From positions 157,990-221,989 of the forward strand of contig JAJPKA010000017.1 of NCBI GenBank assembly GCA_021323945.1: DNA of 64,000 nt, written 5' to 3'. The notes beneath the pieces were generated by a model. It was not told where the DNA came from, ran no database searches, and saw only the letters and a list, made by a program, of their open reading frames with translations. The number at the start of each line of letters is the position of its first letter. The stretch's first letter is position 1. This stretch comes from Pseudomonadota bacterium (GTDB lineage Bacteria; Desulfobacterota; Binatia; Binatales; Binataceae). Below are positions 35,361 through 45,145 of this stretch, one piece after another. The position numbers were made by a program, and so were the translations under genes.

Positions 35361-36590
35361 ATGAGAACCTTGGCACTGATAATGGCAGGAGGTCAGGGAA
35401 CCAGGTTATTTCCACTGACACGCGACCGGGCGAAACCTGCGGTACCATTCGGTGGCAAGTATCGGATCGTGGACTTCGTCCTATCCAACTTTGTCAATTC
35501 GCAAATATACTCGATTTACGTCTTGGTCCAGTGGCGGTCGCAATCTCTGATCGAGCATCTCAAAGACGGTTGGCAGCTGGGCCGTATCATTCGTGACCAT
35601 TTCATCATCCCCGTTCCCGCACAAATGCGGATGGGGGAGAGTTGGTATCAGGGAACGGCAGACGCAATTTTTCAGAACCTTAATCTGATTGACGACTATG
35701 CCCCGGATTTGGTGGCGGTGTTCGGCGCCGATCATATCTACCGCATGGACATACGCCAGATGATTGAATTCCATGTCGAACGCAAAGCGTCAGTGTCAGT
35801 CGCGACGTTGCCTGTCCCCCTCGAAGAGGCAAGTCAGTTTGGTGTGCTCGAGGTCGACTCCGGGATGCGCGTGCTAAGCTTCGACGAAAAGCCGACCAAC
35901 CCGAGACCGATGCCGGGTGCACCTGGCAAATGTCTCGCCTCGATGGGAAACTATCTTTTTGACCCGCAGGTTCTGCGAAACGCGCTCATTGAGGATGCGT
36001 CGAACAGTCGCAGCCAACACGACTTCGGCAGGGACCTGATTCCTGCTCTAATCGAACGCGTCCCGGTTTATGCTTACAATTTCATGACCAATCACATTCG
36101 TGGGGATTCCGAGGAGAACCTCAGTTATTGGCGGGATGTGGGTACGATCGACGCTTATTATGAAGCCAATATGGACCTGCGCGACGCCCGTCCTCGCCTC
36201 AACCTATACAACCAGTTCTGGCCGCTGCGTACGGCTTATTTTGACCAGCCACCAGCAAAATTTGTGTTTAATGAGGACCTGCGACGTGGCCAGGCGCTTC
36301 ATTCGATCGTTTCGGAAGGTAGTATCATCTCGGGGGGCAGCGTTCGTAATTCAGTTTTGGGCAGGTCGGTCTTTGTCCATTCTTACAGTCAGGTCGATGA
36401 CTCTGTAATCATGGACCATTGCGATATCGGTCGTTATGCCAAGGTCAGACGAGCGATTATAGACAAGAACGTCCACGTGGCTGAGGGCGACGAGATTGGC
36501 TATGACCTCGAGCGCGACCGAAAGCGGTTCTTTGTCACCGAATCCGGCATCGTAGTGATCCCCAAAGTGGCTCGTTCGATGCCCAACTAG
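35361..36590 (+). CDS. glgC: Glucose-1-phosphate adenylyltransferase
   Basis: Makes ADP-glucose, the glycogen precursor. The 409-residue protein starts with the nucleotide-binding motif LALIMAGGQGTRLFPLT, followed by KPAVPFGGKYRIVDFVLSN. FGADHIYRMD and the substrate loop with FDEKP follow, and a left-handed beta-helix of hexapeptides forms the end. No glycogen synthase gene is in the window. The end of the gene lies 45 bases before an acyltransferase. Confidence 0.97.
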   Translation: MRTLALIMAGGQGTRLFPLTRDRAKPAVPFGGKYRIVDFVLSNFVNSQIYSIYVLVQWRSQSLIEHLKDGWQLGRIIRDHFIIPVPAQMRMGESWYQGTADAIFQNLNLIDDYAPDLVAVFGADHIYRMDIRQMIEFHVERKASVSVATLPVPLEEASQFGVLEVDSGMRVLSFDEKPTNPRPMPGAPGKCLASMGNYLFDPQVLRNALIEDASNSRSQHDFGRDLIPALIERVPVYAYNFMTNHIRGDSEENLSYWRDVGTIDAYYEANMDLRDARPRLNLYNQFWPLRTAYFDQPPAKFVFNEDLRRGQALHSIVSEGSIISGGSVRNSVLGRSVFVHSYSQVDDSVIMDHCDIGRYAKVRRAIIDKNVHVAEGDEIGYDLERDRKRFFVTESGIVVIPKVARSMPN

Positions 36591-36635
36591 GCGAGATTTT
36601 TGATTTCAGCCTCTGTCTCCTAAGCTGCGGTTCAG

Positions 36636-37760
36636 GTGCAGTTGACTACCGGCGCGTCGTCATCAGGTCAACAACGGGATTCAGTCCCTGCCAACAGTCC
36701 GTCTTTGACTTTCACTACCGGTGAGCGCAAGGTCGCCACCCCGGCTGGCACGTCTCCGGCGACCTTGGCAACCTCGACTAAGGCGGCGCCAAACCGGCAG
36801 GCAAGCAAGCGCCGCCGTCATCAGGGTTCAACCACCAGGCTGACTCTAACGCGCAGTGACAAGGCCGTCTTTTATGGCTTGGTTGCGGTACTGCACTTGC
36901 TCAGCCTTCTTCCCGATTTTGTGTTGTCTGCCGTGGGCCGGATCGGAGGGCTGCTCGGCTATCTATTTGATGTACGGCATGTGCGCATCGGACTTCGAAA
37001 TCTGGAGTTTGCCTTCCCTGAAAAAAGTCTTGCAGAACGAAAGCGCATCCTGAGGGCATCGTATATAAATCTGGGGCTCAGTGCGGCCGAGTACATAAGG
37101 CTCGGCGGCTTCTTTTATCGGCGGCTGCGAGCGCGAGTGACATACAGCCGTTTTGAATATTGGGATGCGATGAAGCGCCGTTACCCTGGAAAAGGGGCCA
37201 TCATTCTTACTGCGCACTTCGGAAATTTTGAATTGCTGCCGGCTGCTCACGCCTTACACGGTCATCCAATTACGCTGGTCCATCACACCCAGCGCTTTCT
37301 GGCTGGAGACGCATTACTGACCTATGTGCGCGAACGGGTGGGGATTAAAGTGATTCGCAAACATACAGCTGCGCGTGCTGTCCTTAGGGCGCTGCGGGAC
37401 GGCGAATTGGTCGGTATTCCGTTTGACCAAAATGCGAAGCGCAGTGAGGCGGTTTTCGTTCCTTTTTTTGGCGAGACAGCAGCTACATCCAGCGGTCTTG
37501 CGCGGCTGGTTGCGATAGCTGAAGTTCCGGTTGTGCCCGTCTTTTTGGTCCGCCAGCCTAATCGACGCCAGCATCGCATTGAGATTCTGGATGAAATTCC
37601 AGTTCAGCGCACGGGTAACCCCCGCGCGGATATTGAGGAAAACACCCGCCGTTTTACCCGCGTGATCGAAGACTTCGTCAGGCGATATCCCACTCAGTTT
37701 TTATGGACTCATCGGCGTTACCGGACCCGACCGCGAGGTGCGCCGCCGATTTATGATTAA
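36636..37760 (+). CDS. LpxL/HtrB-type lysophospholipid / lipid A acyltransferase
   Basis: Inner-membrane acyltransferase adding acyl chains to lipid A or a related lipid. The catalytic HX4E motif is His194-Glu199 (HFGNFE). The membrane anchor is at about 78-112, and later blocks such as GIPFDQN and PFFGETAATSSG match the family. The first 70 residues (Thr/Ser/Ala/Pro-rich, then KRRR) are not family-like; the GTG at 36636 has no good ribosome site, so the true start may lie further in. The presence of this gene suggests a Gram-negative envelope. Confidence 0.85.
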   Translation: MQLTTGASSSGQQRDSVPANSPSLTFTTGERKVATPAGTSPATLATSTKAAPNRQASKRRRHQGSTTRLTLTRSDKAVFYGLVAVLHLLSLLPDFVLSAVGRIGGLLGYLFDVRHVRIGLRNLEFAFPEKSLAERKRILRASYINLGLSAAEYIRLGGFFYRRLRARVTYSRFEYWDAMKRRYPGKGAIILTAHFGNFELLPAAHALHGHPITLVHHTQRFLAGDALLTYVRERVGIKVIRKHTAARAVLRALRDGELVGIPFDQNAKRSEAVFVPFFGETAATSSGLARLVAIAEVPVVPVFLVRQPNRRQHRIEILDEIPVQRTGNPRADIEENTRRFTRVIEDFVRRYPTQFLWTHRRYRTRPRGAPPIYD

Positions 37761-37799
37761 AAAGTGAGCGCCCGGTTTCCTGGCTGGTGCCGGCGCTCA
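37756..37799 (-). terminator. Intrinsic terminator of the CPBP-SDR unit
   Basis: TGAGCGCC (37765-37772) and GGCGCTCA (37792-37799) form an 8-bp stem. Read on the minus strand the stem is followed at once by a run of five T, in the last bases before the end of the facing acyltransferase gene. Stem plus T-run make this the clearest terminator in the window. Confidence 0.8.
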
Positions 37800-37840
37800 A
37801 AGGCGATGGGGCGCTGCGAATGCAAGCCGAAGTCGATGGT

Positions 37841-38779
37841 TCAGCTCGGGCGCCTTCCGCTAATTTCATTGCGTGCGCTCCATAGGTAAAGTATTGCGAA
37901 GATAGTGACCGACAAGGCCCAGGCCGCTGGGGCAGCGAGGAGCGGAATCGCACCCGGCCCCGCCAGCCATCGGGGAATTACACCGCGTACCGCCGAGCGC
38001 CAGCTTTTTGCACCCATCACAAATCCAGCATGCAAGCCTAGCGGGAGATACACGCCACGCCCGCCGATAAATGCCTGACCTAGCACCATGCCGAGCAGGA
38101 ACAACCCGATCATGGGCACCACCGCGTGAACATCCAGCAGTCGGCCAGCGCAGGCTGCAAGGGTCTCCGCGCCTGCCCGCGGCTCGAAATCTACGACATA
38201 GAAGCGGGCAGGCGAGCGGATTACGTGCACGCCCGCGTAGATGCCTGAACTCAGGAGGAGGGCACCACACGCGCCGATTTCCCGCTGAAGCCCAGCGAGC
38301 AAAAACGCGCGAAAGAAGGTTTCTTCGATCAGTGCAATCAAAATCGCTGCCGGAAGATAGCGAACGCACGAGACGACGATGATGTGAGTATCAAGAGTTG
38401 CTCCGGCAATTCTGGCCATTCCAAACAGGGCCGCGACCGCACCAAACGACAGTCCGAAGCCACCGAATACATGCCAGATGCCGCGCTTCGGCCCATCAAA
38501 GCCCTCCCGCAACAAATCGAACAGCTCCAACCGTGGCGCCAGCATCAACAGGATCGCAAACAACGTCACGACCAGGGTGCGGTCGAAGATGCGTGGGAAT
38601 GGAAACCGATAACCCGCCAACGCCACCGCGACTGCGACAATCGGTGCGACGGCGACCGTTATGAGCAATGTCGTGCATAACGCTACGATTAGGCAGGTTA
38701 TCAGCCGGGGCGTAGCCGAGGTTTTTCCTTTACTGAACAGGTGAGCGACCAGATCAAACAACTTATCAATCGCTGACAT
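37841..38779 (-). CDS. CPBP-family intramembrane metalloprotease
   Basis: Polytopic membrane protein of 312 residues related to type II CAAX prenyl endopeptidases. Signature residues are Glu152, Glu153 and Arg157 (EETFFR), His185 in GVHV, and a further His in LGLHAGFVM. About eight hydrophobic segments are present. Substrates of bacterial members are mostly unknown. It lies 30 bases after an SDR gene on the same strand and is followed by a strong terminator, so the two form a unit. Confidence 0.9.
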   Translation of the reverse strand: MSAIDKLFDLVAHLFSKGKTSATPRLITCLIVALCTTLLITVAVAPIVAVAVALAGYRFPFPRIFDRTLVVTLFAILLMLAPRLELFDLLREGFDGPKRGIWHVFGGFGLSFGAVAALFGMARIAGATLDTHIIVVSCVRYLPAAILIALIEETFFRAFLLAGLQREIGACGALLLSSGIYAGVHVIRSPARFYVVDFEPRAGAETLAACAGRLLDVHAVVPMIGLFLLGMVLGQAFIGGRGVYLPLGLHAGFVMGAKSWRSAVRGVIPRWLAGPGAIPLLAAPAAWALSVTIFAILYLWSARNEISGRRPS

Positions 38780-38809
38780 CTCTTGGTTAATGACGACCTG
38801 GGAGCTGCG

Positions 38810-39586
38810 CTAGGGCCGCATTGGATCGCGCGCGGGCTCCACCACAATCTCAACCGGACACGCTCGAGGTGGGCTGTTGACTACATTCATCACCGCCTCA
38901 GCGACGTCCGTCGGTTGTAACATAAGGCTACGTTCCAGTCGCCTGTTAGGCGGAATCAACGAAGTGTCGGTCAGACCGGGCAGAATAACTGAGGTGCGGA
39001 GGTGATGGCTTCGAAATTCCGCTGCACACGAATGTGTGAAAGCGACAAGCCCCGCTTTAGTGGCAGCATAAATGCTCTCGCCCGCCGGGCTGTGGCGGGC
39101 CGAACTGGAAGCAATATTTATGATCAATCCACCTTGCGCCTGCCGCATCATCTGCCGCGCCGCCAAACGCGCAAGGGCGATCGGCGCGCGCAGATTTACC
39201 GCCAACATCCGATCCAGATCTATTGGGCTTACTCTTACCAGCGGGGTCCGTGGTGGTGCAAACCCGGCGTTGTTGATCAGGATGTCCAGGCGACCGAAAT
39301 GCTCCATGATTGCGGTCATAAGATCGTCGGGGGCTTCAGGTCGGGCTAGGTCCACCAGTACGATAAGTGAGAGCCTGGGCTCCAGACCGCTGAGGTCTCT
39401 CGTCTCGGCGAGTTGCGCCTCATTTCGAGCGGCCAGACATAGCGCATAGCCGGCATGTGCCAGCTTAACGGCTACCGCCCGGCCGATTCCACGCCCGGCC
39501 CCCGTGACTAATGCGACAGGCTGTTGAAAATTTTGTTCGGCCACAATAATCAATCCGTGCTTGGATTGGCGAATACTGCTGCTCAA
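38810..39586 (-). CDS. Short-chain dehydrogenase/reductase (SDR)
   Basis: NAD(P)-dependent oxidoreductase of the classical SDR class, 258 residues. The cofactor motif VTGAGRGIGRA, the structural NNAG and the active-site Tyr-Lys in YAATK (with IASSS upstream) are all present. The first 15 residues (MSSSIRQSKHGLIIV) may be extra. The substrate is unknown. It is divergent from the phosphomannomutase gene. Confidence 0.93.
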   Translation of the reverse strand: MSSSIRQSKHGLIIVAEQNFQQPVALVTGAGRGIGRAVAVKLAHAGYALCLAARNEAQLAETRDLSGLEPRLSLIVLVDLARPEAPDDLMTAIMEHFGRLDILINNAGFAPPRTPLVRVSPIDLDRMLAVNLRAPIALARLAARQMMRQAQGGLIINIASSSARHSPAGESIYAATKAGLVAFTHSCAAEFRSHHLRTSVILPGLTDTSLIPPNRRLERSLMLQPTDVAEAVMNVVNSPPRACPVEIVVEPARDPMRP

Positions 39587-39666
39587 ATCGCATCATAGCG
39601 GCCCCCGGAGAGTGGTGGGAACTCTCAGTTGATTCGGTGTACGTTGCCAGAGAGAATTGGATCCCG

Positions 39667-41022
39667 ATGAACCCACAAGTCTTCCGCGAATATGACATTC
39701 GAGGCATTGTCGAGGACGATTTCGACGACGAGTTTGTGGTGAATCTCGGACGCGCCTACGCCACGCTTTTGATAGAGGCAGGTAAGCGTAACATCACGCT
39801 TGGGCGAGATTGCCGGCTGTCATCTGATCGGCTGCGGGAACTTCTTCTCGAGGGGCTGCTGCCTGCTGGTATCAACGTAACTGACATTGGTGTAGTTCCG
39901 ACCCCGCTGCTCTATTTTTCGATGTTGCACTGGAGAATGGATGGCGGCGCCATGATAACCGGTAGTCACAACGCTGCCGAATACAACGGTTTCAAGCTCG
40001 GGGTCGGGTCCAGTACGATCTTTGGCGAGGAAATCCAGCGCGTCAGGCGAATAATGGAATCACGCGCTTTTAAGCAGACCGGTAGCAAGGGCACTCTAGG
40101 TTACCGGCCAGTGCTGCCCGATTACCAGCAATATATCAAGCGTGATATCAAGCTGTCCCCGATCAAGGTCGCCGTTGATGGTGGCAATGGTTGTGGCGGT
40201 GCGGTGGCGGTCCCGCTCATGCGCGAGATGGGAGTGGAGACAGTCGAACTTTATGTCGAGATGGACGGCCGCTTCCCGCATCATCATCCCGACCCGACCG
40301 TCGAGGACAATATGCGCGACCTGCAAGCCGCGGTCAGAGAAAGTGGCGCGCGAGTCGGCATTGCCTACGATGGTGATGCCGATCGCATCGGAGCGGTTGA
40401 TGAAAACCAAAGAATCGTGTGGGGCGACGAGCTGATGGTCGTCTTCTCGCGGTCCATCTTGAAGCAGCGTCCTGGCGCGACAATTATTGGCGACGTGAAA
40501 TGCTCCAGCCGGCTTTACGACGATGTTGCGCGCCACGGCGGTCGTCCAATCATGTGGAAGACCGGCCATTCACTAATCAAGAACAAACTCAAGCAGGAAA
40601 ATGCGGCTTTGGCCGGCGAAATGAGCGGTCACATGTTTTTTAATGATCGCTACTACGGCTTCGATGATGCGATATATGCCTCATTCCGGTTGTTGGAAAT
40701 TCTCGCCAAAGAAGGACGCGGTCTTGCCGAGTTACTCTTAGACTTGCCCAAAACCGCGTTTACGCCCGAGATCCGACTGGATTGTCCCGACGATCGCAAA
40801 TTCGAGGTGGTGCGCAGAGCCGCCGATTTCTTCCGTCAACACTATGAAACGGTCGATATTGACGGCGCTCGTGTGTCTTTTCCGGGCGGGTGGGGGTTGG
40901 TGCGAGCCTCCAATACCCAACCGGCACTGGTGATGCGCTTTGAGGCACGTGATGAGCAGACGTTAAACGAGATCCGGTTGCTGTTTGAAGGTAAACTCAA
41001 AGAGTTCGGCGCCGCATTGTGA
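39667..41022 (+). CDS. Phosphomannomutase / phosphoglucomutase
   Basis: Interconverts hexose 6- and 1-phosphates (AlgC/ManB type), 451 residues from the ATG at 39667. The N-terminal FREYDIRG is characteristic, the metal loop DGDADR covers 235-240, and the sugar-specificity loop GEMSGHMFF and the C-terminal phosphate loop SNTQPALVMRFE follow. The phosphoserine loop reads TGSHNA (98-103), with Ser100 the phosphorylated residue; most relatives have TGSHNP. The next gene makes GDP-mannose, so mannose-1-phosphate is its likely product here. Confidence 0.95.
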   Translation: MNPQVFREYDIRGIVEDDFDDEFVVNLGRAYATLLIEAGKRNITLGRDCRLSSDRLRELLLEGLLPAGINVTDIGVVPTPLLYFSMLHWRMDGGAMITGSHNAAEYNGFKLGVGSSTIFGEEIQRVRRIMESRAFKQTGSKGTLGYRPVLPDYQQYIKRDIKLSPIKVAVDGGNGCGGAVAVPLMREMGVETVELYVEMDGRFPHHHPDPTVEDNMRDLQAAVRESGARVGIAYDGDADRIGAVDENQRIVWGDELMVVFSRSILKQRPGATIIGDVKCSSRLYDDVARHGGRPIMWKTGHSLIKNKLKQENAALAGEMSGHMFFNDRYYGFDDAIYASFRLLEILAKEGRGLAELLLDLPKTAFTPEIRLDCPDDRKFEVVRRAADFFRQHYETVDIDGARVSFPGGWGLVRASNTQPALVMRFEARDEQTLNEIRLLFEGKLKEFGAAL

Positions 41023-41107
41023 AAGCTTCGCAGGAGCGGTCTCGACCAACGGTGCGGCATAGCTGCAAAAAGTTGGCTAATCAATTCATAGGAAGAGGAC
41101 TGTCTGC

Positions 41108-42328
41108 TTGCCAGAGCAATCTCGTAGCACACCGCGTGCGTCGCCGGTCAACGACGCAGCGGCGCTAATCATTGCCGGCGGGCGCGGCACGCGCTTCTGG
41201 CCCGAGAGTCGTATCAACCATCCGAAGCCACTTTTCGCGATTGATGGCAAGACGTCGCTGCTGGAGGCCACGGTATCGAGGCTGCAGCCACTGATTGAGG
41301 CCCAGCGCGTATTCGTGCTTGCCGCGGCTGAGCAGGCAGTTTTCTTTCGGCCGATCCTGCAAAGACTCATACCGCCGGCCAACCTGATAGTAGAGCCCGA
41401 AGGACGCGGGACGGCGGTGGCTATCGCCTATGGTGTGGGAGTGATCGCCAGACGTCTGAGCCACCAAACCGTCGTCGCTGTCATGCCCGCCGACCATCAC
41501 GTGTCTCCGCCCGCCGCTTTTCGACGAACGCTCAAAGTGGCTATTGAAACCGCCGCAAATCACGCATCAATCGTCGTTATCGGCGTCGAGCCCAATAGGC
41601 CAGAGACGGGTTATGGGTATCTGAAAGTCGGAAATCCGCTCCCCGCGGCACGGATAGGTCGTGAGAATTCAGGCGTTGGTTTCTTAGCAGACGCTACAAG
41701 ACGGGTGTATAAGACCGCAACCAGCCGCCGTTGGACTGCCCGGAGTGACGATCGAGAAACTAACGAGTCCACAGCTGCCTTCCGACTTGATCGTTTCGTT
41801 GAGAAACCGAACGCCGCCACCGCTGCGAAGATGATTCAATCGGGCAGTTACTTGTGGAATGCGGGTATGTTCGTAATGAGAGCAGCGACTCTCCGGGCCG
41901 AACTGGCCAAGCATGCTCCGGCTCTGGCCGAGGTCATGCGCTCATTTCCGTCGATGGCGTCGACGCGGCTGAAGCAGGAATACCGGAAACTCAAATTCGA
42001 CTCCTTTGATCGCGTTGTAGCCGAGAAGAGCCGAAATGTGCTCGGGGTCCGTGCTCGATTCGCATGGCATGACGTTGGCAGCTGGGATGGCTTGTGGGAG
42101 GCTTTGCGCGGTCACGGACGCAACGTTTTAAGTGGTAAGGTGCTGAATATTGGTGGCGACGGAGTGTTGGCGCGCGCACGCGACCATTTGGTCGTGCTGC
42201 TCGGTGTACGCGATATAATCGCGGTCGAAACTGGTGACGCCATCTTGATTGCGGAGCGTCGTCAATCGCAGGATGTCCGTAAAGTGATTGATGAACTGAA
42301 GCGCCGCGGATTAGGACGATATCTGTGA
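41108..42328 (+). CDS. Mannose-1-phosphate guanylyltransferase
   Basis: Forms GDP-mannose from GTP and mannose-1-phosphate. The nucleotidyltransferase motif IIAGGRGTRFWPESR, then PKPL, VMPADHH and ETGYGYLKVG, and the FVEKPN loop identify the family. At 406 residues it has a partial C-terminal region and lacks the isomerase domain of bifunctional ManC. The start is TTG at 41108, preceded by GGAAGAGGA. It follows phosphomannomutase by 85 bases, giving the GDP-mannose branch for surface polysaccharide. Confidence 0.95.
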   Translation: MPEQSRSTPRASPVNDAAALIIAGGRGTRFWPESRINHPKPLFAIDGKTSLLEATVSRLQPLIEAQRVFVLAAAEQAVFFRPILQRLIPPANLIVEPEGRGTAVAIAYGVGVIARRLSHQTVVAVMPADHHVSPPAAFRRTLKVAIETAANHASIVVIGVEPNRPETGYGYLKVGNPLPAARIGRENSGVGFLADATRRVYKTATSRRWTARSDDRETNESTAAFRLDRFVEKPNAATAAKMIQSGSYLWNAGMFVMRAATLRAELAKHAPALAEVMRSFPSMASTRLKQEYRKLKFDSFDRVVAEKSRNVLGVRARFAWHDVGSWDGLWEALRGHGRNVLSGKVLNIGGDGVLARARDHLVVLLGVRDIIAVETGDAILIAERRQSQDVRKVIDELKRRGLGRYL

Positions 42329-42426
42329 TCCCGGTTCTCTTACCGCTGCCTCCTTGAGCACTTGTCGCGCCGAGGCGCTTGCTCGCGGCAGAAGATTTGA
42401 ACGCATTCGACCAACGGAGATGAGTC

Positions 42427-43356
42427 ATGCCTGAGTTAGCCAAACGAGCACTAGGACGAACCGGCCTCGAGGTTACGATACTTGGCTTCGGCGCGATGGA
42501 ATTACGCGGCGAACCAGGCGGGCCCGCCATCAGCGACCATCAAGCCGAGCAGGTTCTAAATGCCGTTCTAGACGCGGGAATCAATTTCATTGATACGTCA
42601 ATCGACTACGGCCGCAGCGAGGAGCTAATCGGGCGTTTCATCGCCCATCGCCGCAGCGAATATTTTCTTGCTTCGAAATGCGGCTGCGTGCCAGGCGCTC
42701 CAATGGGAGCCGAGCACGTTCATACGGCGGAAAACATCCGGGCCGGTGTCGAACAGAGCTTGCGGAGGATGAAGACTGACTATCTCGATCTCGTCCAGTT
42801 CCATCGGAGTTTGACCCGTCGCCAATTCGAAGAGCACGGTGCCCTGGAGGCCGCACTGTCCCTCAAGAAGGCAGGAAAGGTGCGGTTGGTGGGCGTCTCA
42901 GCAGTTCTCCCACAGCTTATCGAGCAGATTGAGATGGGCGTCTTCGACGCCTTCCAGATTCCTTATTCGGCATTGCAGCGCGAACACGAAGCCGCGATTT
43001 CACGGGCCTCAGCCGCAGGGGCCGGCATAATCATACGAGGAGGTGTTGCCCGTGGAGCACCGACTGATTGGCAGCGTAGTTACTACATGTTACCGGGCAA
43101 TACGATGCGCGAGCGATGGGAACAAGCAGGTCTTGACGAACTGCTTGACGGAATGACGCGGGCTGAGTTTATGCTGAGGTTTACCTTGTCAAATCCGGAC
43201 CTCGACACCACCATCGTGGGCACCAAGGATCTGGGCCATCTACGCGAGAACGTCGCAGCTGCATTGAAGGGGCCGCTGCCTGAGAGTGTCGTGCGCGAGG
43301 CCAAGCGCCGGCTCGACAAAACCGGCTCCCGCCCTCTCCCTCTCAATCAAACCTGA
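42427..43356 (+). CDS. Aldo/keto reductase
   Basis: NADPH-dependent (beta/alpha)8 oxidoreductase, 309 residues. The catalytic tetrad is visible: Asp56 (FIDTS), Tyr61, Lys84 (LASKC) and His126 (LVQFHRS). GGAG lies at good spacing before the ATG. The closest look is to the AKR group with GRTGLEVTILGFGAM. The natural substrate cannot be read from the sequence. Confidence 0.93.
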   Translation: MPELAKRALGRTGLEVTILGFGAMELRGEPGGPAISDHQAEQVLNAVLDAGINFIDTSIDYGRSEELIGRFIAHRRSEYFLASKCGCVPGAPMGAEHVHTAENIRAGVEQSLRRMKTDYLDLVQFHRSLTRRQFEEHGALEAALSLKKAGKVRLVGVSAVLPQLIEQIEMGVFDAFQIPYSALQREHEAAISRASAAGAGIIIRGGVARGAPTDWQRSYYMLPGNTMRERWEQAGLDELLDGMTRAEFMLRFTLSNPDLDTTIVGTKDLGHLRENVAAALKGPLPESVVREAKRRLDKTGSRPLPLNQT

Positions 43357-43479
43357 GCGCCCAGCATGCGGTTACTAGCGCCGCGTTAGGCCCAATCTTC
43401 GGCTCTCTCAGCAGCCGCTTAAGTCTGCTACAGTAGCGGAGTCGTAGTCGGATGATACTGATCGACAGGACATGCGAAG

Positions 43480-44274
43480 ATGGCAGGAAAGCTCCAAAAC
43501 AAGATCGCAATAGTTACCGCCGGCGGGTCTGGGATTGGCGCGGCCACGGCGCGCCGCTTCGCGCGTGAAGGCGCCGCGGTAGTGATCGCTGATCTCAGCG
43601 GTTCGCGCGCCGAGCGGGTGCGCTCCGACATAGTTTCGGCCGGTGGGCGTGCGGTCGCATTCAAAATGGACGTTGCCGATCCAGAGGCGGTTGAAGCAAC
43701 TGTGAAACTTGCCATTGATTCGTTTGGCCGCCTCGATATTCTCTTCAACAACGCCGGCATGGCGGAAGTATCGCTGATTCACGAGACCAGCCTGGAGAGC
43801 TGGCAACGCGTTTTGGCCGTGACGCTAACCGGGACCTTTCTTGGCATGAAGTACGCCATTCCGGTCATGCGCCGGCAGGGCAGCGGAGTGGTGGTCAACA
43901 CGGCCTCGATTTCCGGTATTCGCGGCGATTACGGTATGGGCTCGTACAACGCGGCGAAGGCCGGTGTGATCAATCTGACAAGAACTGCCGCACTGGAGAA
44001 TGCCCGGCATGGCATCCGCGTCAACTGCGTTTGCCCGGGCGCTATCAATACTCGCGTTGCAGAGATTCTGGGTAAAGGACATCCTGATGAGTTTCGTCAG
44101 AGGATGGGCGCCGCGCACCCTGTTGGCCGAATGGGGGAGGCGGATGAGATCGCGAATATGGTGACGTTCCTTGCTTCTGACGAAGCCTCGTTCATCACGG
44201 GCGCAAGCTTCGTAGTCGATGGCGGTGTGACTGCCAGCACCGGCCTGCCTCAAATGCCAGGGATCCAATCATAG
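43480..44274 (+). CDS. Short-chain dehydrogenase/reductase (glucose-dehydrogenase or FabG-like)
   Basis: Classical SDR of 264 residues. Cofactor motif TAGGSGIGAA, NNAG at 90-93, and the active site Ser143, Tyr156, Lys160 are spaced as expected. The end FITGASFVVDGGVTAS is typical of FabG/glucose-dehydrogenase-like members. The substrate is unknown. It converges on the amidohydrolase gene. Confidence 0.94.
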   Translation: MAGKLQNKIAIVTAGGSGIGAATARRFAREGAAVVIADLSGSRAERVRSDIVSAGGRAVAFKMDVADPEAVEATVKLAIDSFGRLDILFNNAGMAEVSLIHETSLESWQRVLAVTLTGTFLGMKYAIPVMRRQGSGVVVNTASISGIRGDYGMGSYNAAKAGVINLTRTAALENARHGIRVNCVCPGAINTRVAEILGKGHPDEFRQRMGAAHPVGRMGEADEIANMVTFLASDEASFITGASFVVDGGVTASTGLPQMPGIQS

Positions 44275-44335
44275 CTCGTACGGCCTGCGCGGGGGCTTGC
44301 TGGTTTTCCGTCTGCATTTCCTAAGCCGCAGCTGG

Positions 44336-45145
44336 TCAGTTGGGCTGCCGCGGCCAGCGGAGCAGCTCACGGGCGGAGCGTCCGAGCAGCCATTCCTTGT
44401 CCGTTTCCGAGAGGCGATCCGAGCCTCGAATGCAAAAGAGTGATTCACCATATGTATGGTTATCGACGGTCACTGTATAGTCGCTGGCCCACATGATCCG
44501 TCGCACCCCGAAAGCGTCGATCACCCTGCACAGCTGAGCTAGCAGATCGTGGTATGGAAAGGGCTGCCGCGAGAGGCGCGGCGCATGTCCCCACTTGACC
44601 GCGACGTGGGGATACCGAGCGTACCCCAGCAATCGATCAATGGTGGCTTCCAGTGGATCAGGCTGGCCGCCCAAGCCAATCGTCATTCCAACGTGGTCGA
44701 TAACAAATTGAACGCTGTCGAACTTTTCCACATATCCGCGCACGGCATCATGCTGGTCGCCGGCGAAAATCATCACCGGCACGTCGTACCTGGCGGCGGC
44801 TGACAAGATATGTTTGTGTGCGGCTGACGCTAGGGCTTTGATATCCAGACCTGAGGCAATGCGTATACAAAGGCGGTTCGGTGCCTGACGCAGCTGAGCC
44901 ACCTGCTCTTCGACTTCACCATCGTATGGGTCAAACCGTACCACGTAGGCGAAGCGCCGAGGAAAGCGGCTCACTGCTTCTTCGGCGAACTTGTACGTAT
45001 AGCGATTTATGCCGTTGGGGAGTTTGGTGCGTTCGGGAGGCCAGACGTCGATGATAGCTGCATTGACGCCGAGCGCATCCATGATCGCGATCGACGAATC
45101 AATCCCACGCTGATTAGCATGAACCTGAGCGTCAACAATTTCCAT
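44336..45145 (-). CDS. Amidohydrolase-family protein (TIM-barrel hydrolase)
   Basis: COG2159-type amidohydrolase, 269 residues, shorter than the one at 8230. The N-terminal metal motif is seen as IVDAQVHAN and the late aspartate in WASDYTV. The middle block FVIDHVGM provides another likely metal histidine. A decarboxylase or lactonase activity is typical for the family, but the substrate is not known. Confidence 0.87.
   Translation of the reverse strand: MEIVDAQVHANQRGIDSSIAIMDALGVNAAIIDVWPPERTKLPNGINRYTYKFAEEAVSRFPRRFAYVVRFDPYDGEVEEQVAQLRQAPNRLCIRIASGLDIKALASAAHKHILSAAARYDVPVMIFAGDQHDAVRGYVEKFDSVQFVIDHVGMTIGLGGQPDPLEATIDRLLGYARYPHVAVKWGHAPRLSRQPFPYHDLLAQLCRVIDAFGVRRIMWASDYTVTVDNHTYGESLFCIRGSDRLSETDKEWLLGRSARELLRWPRQPN

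Noticed and set aside
36029-36055. A third copy of the 39-bp repeat in glgC
   Set aside because: Only about ten bases (CTGATTCCTGC) match, inside conserved coding sequence; a chance likeness.
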